Shown: in pieces, positions 4,846-11,396 of the stretch
Layout of the letters: the number at the start of each line of letters is the position of its first letter
How positions within the stretch are numbered: the first letter of the stretch is position 1
Assembly: GCA_003448685.1 (NCBI GenBank)
Contig: DLXW01000356.1
Location: 1-11,396 of the forward strand
Reading direction: 5' to 3'
Length of the DNA stretch: 11,396 nt
DNA from: Cyanothece sp. UBA12306
Lineage (GTDB): Bacteria > Cyanobacteriota > Cyanobacteriia > Cyanobacteriales > Microcystaceae
Notes under the pieces: generated by a model
Database searches by the model: none
What the model was told of the DNA's origin: nothing
Seen by the model: only the letters and a program-made list of their open reading frames with translations
Position numbers and translations under genes: made by a program

Positions 4846-7800
4846 AACTTGTGGTTTTTGCCAACTTTCTAACAGCATCACAGTATTTCTGATTTGTTTT
4901 AGTTCCTCCTTTCTTACCCATTACATGCGTTTTCCCAGAAGCATCTGAATGCTCTAAACCGGCAATATGTCCAATTTCGTGTGCAAGGGCGACATCAGGA
5001 GCCCCTTTAGTCGGGAGAATAATTCCTGGAGTTCCCTTGTAGCGAGCATCATACCTCTTAGCGACAGCTATACCACCTGCTCCGGTGATCTTTTTGTTAA
5101 TGATAATAGGTACCCTTTTACCTCCCTTGTCATCAAAATGTTTAGCTAGATCTAATGTATCGTCTACATACTTGCTTTTTGCTGTGTTCCATCCGCCAAT
5201 TGTTTCACCTATAGGAATTAGCTTGTAATTCATAGAGGCTTTAACCTTGACACAGCATGTCTCTAGAATTTTGTTAGCCGTTTTCCTCTGTTTCTGCCAG
5301 AAATTGGTTGCTGCTTTCGTTGCTGTCACTGCCCATCGAACATTCGTCCACAGATCAATCCATTCTTCTTTCTTGCAACAGCCTGGTTTTCTTTGGAAAT
5401 TGCCATAGGGATCGAGGGAATTGATCGGATTACCCTTGACATACTCGTACAAATTCATGCCATCCATGTAACCAACTGGATCTCGTGAGATAAAGCGACC
5501 GAGTTCGGTATTTAGATAGCGGTTCCGATAGTAGTACAGACCAGACTCAGCATCCAACCGCCGTCCCGTAAACAAATAGGGATTATCAACAGCACTGCTA
5601 CCACTAGCCGTGATGACATCATCGCCGCCGAAATCAACTGAACCATTAGCTCCTGGTTCGTACACAGTCTGCCGACCGTAAGCATCGTATTGATAACCCT
5701 CGACAATTTGCGCCGCATCATCGGTTAGGGCGTACACAGAATCCAGGCTGTTTTGGTGATAGAACAGCCGTTGGTCACCAGGATCGGTCGCGCCACTGCC
5801 ACCGTCGAGATTCCGATCCATGACCAGCGGTTCATCAATCCCAACTCCATAGACGTATTGTTGTTTTACCGCATCGCTGCCGTCCCGTTCTTCGAGTACC
5901 TGCCAATTGTCGTAGTAGAAGTCGGTAGTGCCGTCTAAAGCTCCAGAGTTGGTGACCTCCTTGCGGGTGCGGCGGTTCTTGGCATCGTAAGAGTAGGCCG
6001 CAATCTCAGCATCGTCTGACTGCCGCGTAACTTTCCGCAGGCGGTTCTTATAATCCCACTGGAAGTTGAACGTGCCATCGTCAGTCTGGTTGCCGTTGTC
6101 GTCATAGCCCAGGTCGATGGGCGCACCATCCTCACGACGGGTCAATTCATTGAAGGAAGAATACTCGCGGGTTTCTGTCTCGGGTACACCGGATTCAGTG
6201 GAAGTGACTGAATCCCAATTACCCACGCCATCCAGTTGCCAGTCACTGAACTGCGGATCGATCGCCCCATCAATAGGTCGGTCAAAATCGACCAAGCGGT
6301 AGGCAGAATCGTAGCGGTAAACCTCGCTATTGACCGGGTCGTGCAGCTTCTCTTCGGTGAGCTTGTTGTTCATCCGGTCGTAGAGGTGTTTGAAGCCGAC
6401 AATCAGGGAATCATCGTCCCGCAGGTGACGCAGTTGCACTGGGCGGCGCAGACCGTCGTAACCCTCATCCGTGTTGCCAGCATCGTTGAGGTAGGTCATC
6501 CGCGTACCATTCTGCGGGTAGCGACGCTCTAGGACGCGGTAAGTCCCAATGTAGTCATACTCGGCAATTTCTTCACCTGGGGCAGCCCCTTCATCGGCCA
6601 CAGTCTTGAGGCGATCTAGGCCGTCGTAGGTGTACTCCAGCTTGCGATCGTTGGGATAGGTCAAGCCCACCCGCAGGTTTTCAGCTTCCCAAGCCGAGGA
6701 GATAGCTTTGGCAGGCAGGTTGCCAATCTGCTGAGTTTCCTCAATCACGCGGCTGAGACTGTCATAGGCGTAGGTAATGGTCGAATCGTCGTCGGTGATG
6801 TCTGGGTCGTTGTTGTCCGTAGCCTGGGTTAGACGGGAGAGACCGTCGTACTGGTAGTTCTCCTTGTTGGTACCGATGATGGCCGGGAAAGGACCGCGAT
6901 GGGGACCGTCAAAGTCGTCGACAGGATCGGGAGCAAAGATGGGATCGCCGACATGGGAATCCGTTTGACCTGCACGGAAGACCCGGACGGCGATGGGTCG
7001 GTTAATGGCATCGTACTTGGTAAAGACCTCAGTATCGTTTTCGTCTTCTAAGATCAACACATTGTCGTCGGGTGAATAACCCGTGACGATAGTAGTCGCC
7101 TGGGGTGGCGGCGGCGGGTCAGCTACATCATCAGCCAATGGCGGGAACAGTCCGGCAATCTCATCAATGCGAGCCTTCGCTTCATCCAGTTGCGTTTGAA
7201 TCTGCGACTCAGGGATAAATAAGGGGTCGTTAATGGTGGCCGCCGTGGGCGTGACCACCCGGCGATCGCCGAGAATAAAGTCCTCGGTGAAGGGACTGGT
7301 AGTAACTAGACCCTTGGTTTCCGTAACGTTGCGGTTGAGGTTGTCGTACAGGTAGAGGGTAATATTGCCCTGGTCGTCAAGTAATGCGGAAAGCAGGGAA
7401 TTGTCATCGTAGGTATAGCCAGTGCGGATAATACCATCGCCACCGCCTTGACTGGGATCGGGTGTCGGGGTGAAAGATTCGGGAGCGCCTGGATCGTCTT
7501 TGACACCTTCAAGGGAAGCGCCGATGTGGATGCCATCACCCTTAGACGAACCGCCGCCAATGAAATAGGTGGAAGTGTTGTCTGGTAATGTATCCCAAGC
7601 TTCTGAAATCTCCACTTGGGTGGCGGTATTGGAGACAATCTCGCGGATTTGACTCTTACCCGTTCCATCGGTAATTACGACAATCTGTCCAACTAGGGCA
7701 TCCGGTTCAAAGGATTGACTTGCATCGTTCAGGGTAGTCGCCGTGTTGCCGCCGCTAGAGGTGCCTTCAAACTCTTCTGGTAACTCGGTGAGGATTACTT

Positions 7801-10800
7801 CCTGGCGAGTCTGACGACTAATACCATCATAGAAATAGCGAGTTACATTACCAAAGTCATTGATAGCATTAACAGTTAATGCACCCTCTGTGAAACCACC
7901 ACGACGGTTAATAGTTTCTCCCGTAACTGGTCCCTGGGAATCGGCGATCGCTACTAAATTATTCCGTGAATCATAACGATAGAATGTTGCTTGTCCAATA
8001 TTATTAACAGTTTGTTGCAGACGGTTGAGACTGTCATAGAAAGAAGTAGTCAAGAAGACTTGATCAGCAACCCCAGCAACTTGAGAAACATCTGTCTCTT
8101 TAGTTTCAATCAAATTGCTATTATCATCATAGGCATACTCAACTGTATTACCCACCGGATCAATAGTTTGAATAACGCGATCTGCACCATCATAATCAGT
8201 GCGGAAAGTATCTTCATCATCCTCAATCATAAAGGTTTGACGAGAATTTCGGTCATACTCAAAACGGGTTGTTACCTTATTATCCCCAGGAGTGAGACTA
8301 CCATCAATTATTTCAGGAGTCCGCACCGTAGTTACTCCATTAGCGACAAATAGGGAGTAATCTTGTTGATAAGTTCGATTTAATTCATCATGGAGATAAA
8401 CCATCTCACTCAACAACACATTATTAGTGCCTAAATTATCAATAGGACTTGCACCACCAATAGGTCCAAAGACACGTTGAGCAACTACATTACCAACAGG
8501 ATTATACTCAACTTCAGTGCGATTTCCTACTGCATCAATGGTAGCAACTCGACGATTATAACCATCATAAACATAGGTGGTTACATCTCCGATTCCAGCA
8601 ATGGTACTATTATTAGCTACTGAGAGATCTGTATCATCACTATCTACCATTTCAATGACATTACCATTGAGATCATAATTATAGGTAGTGCATTGACAAG
8701 GAATGCCACCTTGGACATTATAAGGTTGAGTTGGATCGGGATTTAATCCTGCTGGTGCGCTGAGGGTTTCATTAGTAGCAATTAAAGCACCTCTGGTACT
8801 GACAAATAATAAATCTCGCTCATCATACTGAGCAGTCGTAGCATTACCTTCAGGAGATAAAGTTAAAGTCAGATTCTCATTAGCATCATAGCGATATTGA
8901 GTCACCAAACTATTATTAATATCTACCTCTTGGGTTCCTGTGACTAGATTATCCAAGATGTCATAGACATAGGTGTAATCGACAAAACCACCCGTATTAG
9001 AAGTATCCCCCCGATCCTCAATACTGCGTTGAATTACATTATTATTGGCATCATATTTCACATCTTCAACGTAACTAAAAGCAGTCAAAGGTAAGGGTTC
9101 ATCAACACTACTTCCAGGAACAACAGCACCCCGAATTGTCCTTACCACTTGATTCAATTCATTAACCACAAATTCGGTGCGAATACCCCGTCCATCAGTG
9201 ATACTGGTGATATTTCCTACCTCATCATAAGTATAGGACATAGTAATCTGGGTGGGAGCCGCACCATTACCATTATTCGCCCCAGCAAAATGGGATTGAT
9301 CTTCAATAGTTTCGCGCAAATAACCGCCAGTGGTATCGTCTAAAATTCTGCCATCAGCAGGGGGTAGAGAATCAGTATCGTCCCCATCAGGGTCATTTTC
9401 GGCAAAATAATCAAAAGTATCAATATTGCCCTCAGCATCGACAGTAGAGGTAACTTGACCGAATTGATTATAACGGTAGAGAGTGAAGATATCTTGTAAG
9501 CGATCGCCTTCAATTACAGCTTGATTAGAATCTTCCAAAAGCACTACCGATGGTTGAACCATTGCCACCACATTACCAGCGATACTGCTAGAGATAACAC
9601 CATCTAAATTGAGATCCCCTAATCCCAACTGAACACCAGCATCATCTAATAGTATTTGAACTTCAGCTTCCGTGACTCCTAATTCCTCTGCTAACAAAGG
9701 TAAGACTACTGCTGCGTCAGCTTCTTGATAGTCAAAGAAATAGCGAGTGCTGTAACGTTCCATCTGCGATCGCCCACTAGGATCAGCAATAGCAGGAGTG
9801 AAGTTAGGATCAAGTCCTCGTGGATCAACAGTTAGAGATGTTTGCTGATAAATAGGTTCATAAAGACTGAAAGTATTAATTTCTGTCTGATCACCACCGC
9901 GATCGCCATCAGGTAAGTTCGTTCCTTCCTTAAGATTACCCTGAGCAAATCTTGAGTCACTACCGTCATCATAACTATAATTCAGGTCATCACCTTCAGG
10001 GTCAATTTGCCGTAACAAACGCCCATCCGCATTATATTCCCAACGAGTTTCAAAGAACTCTGGTTCCCCATTACGCAAACCCTTAGTAAATTCTCGCTTC
10101 ACTAAAGCATATCCTAAAGGATTGTATTCCCATTCTGTTACATTACCATTGCGATCCGTTTCACGGGTGCGACTAACAGCTTGATTAGGATCACCTGTCA
10201 GTCCTGATCCCAAGCTAGTATATTCATAGTTAAAAGTGCCTCCTGCTTCTACCCCAGAATCATTGACTCCGCCATAGGTTTGACTAATTACCTTATCAAA
10301 ATTATAACCACTTGTCCCATATTCATTAATGGTAACAGGCGATCCCCCATTAGCGACTTCATTCGGTCGAGTTATAGTTAGTAGGTTATGATTGAGAGCT
10401 TCATTACTAAATCCCGAACTGTAAGTATAGCGAGTTGTTTTACCATCAACAAAATCATTGCCGTTAGGTGTTCCCGTTACTGTAGGTGAAGTGACTTCTA
10501 CCAGATCGCCATGACCATCATAAGCGAAGTCCACCATCCGACCGCTAAAATCAACAATATTATCCAGTCGTCCTGCATTAGTGCCACTATCAATATAGTT
10601 ATAATCGATCGCCCTTCCTAATGTATCGATTACTTGAACAAGTTGGTCTTGGTTATTGTAGAGAAAGCTCATGAAGTTGTCATTGCGATCGCGCATTTCG
10701 GTCAACTTCCCTTCAGAGTCAAAGCTTTTTATAATACCGTCAGCTTCCCGTAGCTTAAAACTACCATCTAATTCTTTGGTCAATTCGGTAAAGAATTGAG

Positions 10801-11396
10801 TCGGGGCAATGTAGCCATCTCCACTATCATTAAGTAAATAGCGGTCTTGATTGCGGTTCATCCCATTATCATGAACCACACTGCCATCAATTTGTACTTC
10901 TAAATGCTGGAAGTATTCATGATCCCAATTATGTCCTAAAGGCCCATCTGTATCTATCTGAGCGCGATATTGACGGCTAAAGGTATAATACAAATCTGAA
11001 CTAGACCGTCCTGGAATGTAGAGATCTGTTTCAGATTGGAAAAATTCACCGCTATTGGCGTAGATGGGATCTCCCGTTGTTGATTCATCAGAATTATTAC
11101 CTGGGTTACAAGGATCGCAATCACTAGAACCAGAACCACCTGTATCATCAGGAGACTTAGGAGGATCGGGGTCAGAACCAGGAGGATCTGGAGTCTCAGC
11201 ATCGCCATCGAAAGTAACAGTCCCCTCGCTGCTTCTGGTCGTCACATAACCCCAATTCATGCTACCTAAAAAGAAATTACCATAAACGGTTAATCCATCT
11301 GCTTCCCCAACAAACAGCAAACGATCCGCTTGAGATTCATTCCCTTCTAGGAACCGCACCATATTCATAGTACCCGCACCCGTATCGATGGTAGCT
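4844..11396 (-). CDS. Giant RHS-repeat polymorphic toxin with C-terminal metzincin-like domain, 5'-truncated by window edge
   Basis: The frame is open to the window edge; nine more codons precede the ATG at 11368, so the true start and any secretion signal are outside. Residues are counted from that ATG, 2174 in all. The order is: an unrecognised beta-rich piece (1-55), an acidic Pro/Gly/Asp linker with CDPC (about 57-95), a DUF6531-like segment from GDPIYANSG (about 99-165, with GPLGHNWDHE), then more than 30 YD/RHS repeats that should form the hollow beta cocoon. Inserts include an EF-hand/dockerin-like loop (585-594), a phage-tail-like module (1201-1269) and a PPPPP linker. The RHS core follows (YLFTGRRLDAESGLYYYRNRY, GRFISRDPVG, NPINSLDPYG to 1989), where RHS proteins usually cut themselves. 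The C-terminal 183 residues carry HEIGHIAGLEH (2130-2140) and Met2150, a zinc-protease signature. GC content changes sharply near 7800. RHS identity is certain; the toxin role is inferred. Confidence 0.93.
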   Translation of the reverse strand, partial: ATIDTGAGTMNMVRFLEGNESQADRLLFVGEADGLTVYGNFFLGSMNWGYVTTRSSEGTVTFDGDAETPDPPGSDPDPPKSPDDTGGSGSSDCDPCNPGNNSDESTTGDPIYANSGEFFQSETDLYIPGRSSSDLYYTFSRQYRAQIDTDGPLGHNWDHEYFQHLEVQIDGSVVHDNGMNRNQDRYLLNDSGDGYIAPTQFFTELTKELDGSFKLREADGIIKSFDSEGKLTEMRDRNDNFMSFLYNNQDQLVQVIDTLGRAIDYNYIDSGTNAGRLDNIVDFSGRMVDFAYDGHGDLVEVTSPTVTGTPNGNDFVDGKTTRYTYSSGFSNEALNHNLLTITRPNEVANGGSPVTINEYGTSGYNFDKVISQTYGGVNDSGVEAGGTFNYEYTSLGSGLTGDPNQAVSRTRETDRNGNVTEWEYNPLGYALVKREFTKGLRNGEPEFFETRWEYNADGRLLRQIDPEGDDLNYSYDDGSDSRFAQGNLKEGTNLPDGDRGGDQTEINTFSLYEPIYQQTSLTVDPRGLDPNFTPAIADPSGRSQMERYSTRYFFDYQEADAAVVLPLLAEELGVTEAEVQILLDDAGVQLGLGDLNLDGVISSSIAGNVVAMVQPSVVLLEDSNQAVIEGDRLQDIFTLYRYNQFGQVTSTVDAEGNIDTFDYFAENDPDGDDTDSLPPADGRILDDTTGGYLRETIEDQSHFAGANNGNGAAPTQITMSYTYDEVGNITSITDGRGIRTEFVVNELNQVVRTIRGAVVPGSSVDEPLPLTAFSYVEDVKYDANNNVIQRSIEDRGDTSNTGGFVDYTYVYDILDNLVTGTQEVDINNSLVTQYRYDANENLTLTLSPEGNATTAQYDERDLLFVSTRGALIATNETLSAPAGLNPDPTQPYNVQGGIPCQCTTYNYDLNGNVIEMVDSDDTDLSVANNSTIAGIGDVTTYVYDGYNRRVATIDAVGNRTEVEYNPVGNVVAQRVFGPIGGASPIDNLGTNNVLLSEMVYLHDELNRTYQQDYSLFVANGVTTVRTPEIIDGSLTPGDNKVTTRFEYDRNSRQTFMIEDDEDTFRTDYDGADRVIQTIDPVGNTVEYAYDDNSNLIETKETDVSQVAGVADQVFLTTSFYDSLNRLQQTVNNIGQATFYRYDSRNNLVAIADSQGPVTGETINRRGGFTEGALTVNAINDFGNVTRYFYDGISRQTRQEVILTELPEEFEGTSSGGNTATTLNDASQSFEPDALVGQIVVITDGTGKSQIREIVSNTATQVEISEAWDTLPDNTSTYFIGGGSSKGDGIHIGASLEGVKDDPGAPESFTPTPDPSQGGGDGIIRTGYTYDDNSLLSALLDDQGNITLYLYDNLNRNVTETKGLVTTSPFTEDFILGDRRVVTPTAATINDPLFIPESQIQTQLDEAKARIDEIAGLFPPLADDVADPPPPPQATTIVTGYSPDDNVLILEDENDTEVFTKYDAINRPIAVRVFRAGQTDSHVGDPIFAPDPVDDFDGPHRGPFPAIIGTNKENYQYDGLSRLTQATDNNDPDITDDDSTITYAYDSLSRVIEETQQIGNLPAKAISSAWEAENLRVGLTYPNDRKLEYTYDGLDRLKTVADEGAAPGEEIAEYDYIGTYRVLERRYPQNGTRMTYLNDAGNTDEGYDGLRRPVQLRHLRDDDSLIVGFKHLYDRMNNKLTEEKLHDPVNSEVYRYDSAYRLVDFDRPIDGAIDPQFSDWQLDGVGNWDSVTSTESGVPETETREYSSFNELTRREDGAPIDLGYDDNGNQTDDGTFNFQWDYKNRLRKVTRQSDDAEIAAYSYDAKNRRTRKEVTNSGALDGTTDFYYDNWQVLEERDGSDAVKQQYVYGVGIDEPLVMDRNLDGGSGATDPGDQRLFYHQNSLDSVYALTDDAAQIVEGYQYDAYGRQTVYEPGANGSVDFGGDDVITASGSSAVDNPYLFTGRRLDAESGLYYYRNRYLNTELGRFISRDPVGYMDGMNLYEYVKGNPINSLDPYGNFQRKPGCCKKEEWIDLWTNVRWAVTATKAATNFWQKQRKTANKILETCCVKVKASMNYKLIPIGETIGGWNTAKSKYVDDTLDLAKHFDDKGGKRVPIIINKKITGAGGIAVAKRYDARYKGTPGIILPTKGAPDVALAHEIGHIAGLEHSDASGKTHVMGKKGGTKTNQKYCDAVRKLAKTTS
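4847..5395 (-). other. C-terminal toxin domain: metzincin-like zinc metallopeptidase
   Basis: This is the region after the RHS core DPYGNF (rhs residues 1992-2174). It contains HExxHxxGxxH (His2130, Glu2131, His2134, His2140) preceded by a helix-like DVALA. HVMG follows with Met2150 ten residues after the third His, as expected for a metzincin Met-turn. Five cysteines (1997, 1998, 2038, 2039, 2163) suggest disulfides in an extracytoplasmic place. The bases are less GC-rich than the adjoining RHS core, as seen in exchangeable toxin tips. The substrate is unknown. Confidence 0.8.

Noticed and set aside
7991..8353. 120-codon plus-strand ORF opposite rhs
   Set aside because: It is an isoleucine/serine-rich antisense of AT-rich RHS repeats, explained fully by the rhs frame.
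11366..11368. ATG at 11368 as the true rhs start
   Set aside because: The frame stays open to the window edge (nine further codons), no ribosome site precedes the ATG, and no secretion signal follows it.
4844..11396. Possible tandem DNA repeat or CRISPR-like array in the rhs gene
   Set aside because: The periodicity is at the protein level (YD repeats), with varied DNA and unit lengths; no constant repeat and spacer pattern is present.

Overview
The window looks like a piece of a cyanobacterial chromosome (filamentous types are a good guess, not shown). The octamer GCGATCGC (HIP1, the hallmark interspersed palindrome of cyanobacteria) occurs at least eight times. There is also an IS200/IS605-type TnpB gene of cyanobacterial flavour and a dispersed hairpin repeat between genes. 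Both window edges cut genes: tnpB lacks its 5' end on the left, and the large rhs gene lacks its 5' end on the right.

Layout. Bases 1-823, plus strand: 3' part of a tnpB gene and the right end of its element, with a bulged hairpin overlapping the tnpB stop codon. Bases 824-911, minus strand: a remnant of an RHS/YD-repeat gene that directly abuts the element end. Bases 912-1470: intergenic DNA with small hairpins, a GC-rich repeat and a doubtful 35-codon ORF. Bases 1471-11396, minus strand: four co-directional genes separated by only 9, 16 and 12 bases, so probably one transcription unit. In transcription order these are (1) a giant RHS-repeat protein ending in a metzincin-like metallopeptidase domain, (2) a small exported or membrane-anchored HEAT-repeat-like protein, (3) a SAM-methyltransferase-like/TPR fusion, and (4) a family 2 glycosyltransferase-like protein.

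Interpretation. The first two genes have the architecture of a polymorphic toxin/immunity pair: an RHS shell with its core motif, then a variable C-terminal domain of about 183 residues carrying HEIGHIAGLEH and a following Met, then a small lower-GC gene right after the toxin stop. The neighbour's N-terminal export signal fits an immunity protein guarding the periplasm against an extracytoplasmic protease. A perfect 16-bp inverted repeat spans the toxin stop codon and the neighbour's start codon, so translation of the second gene may depend on ribosomes finishing the first. The rhs remnant at the far end, next to the transposon, suggests that rhs sequences once extended there or that the locus was rearranged by recombination between rhs copies. 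The methyltransferase/TPR and glycosyltransferase genes look like surface-glycan or protein-modification genes; whether they serve the RHS protein is unknown.
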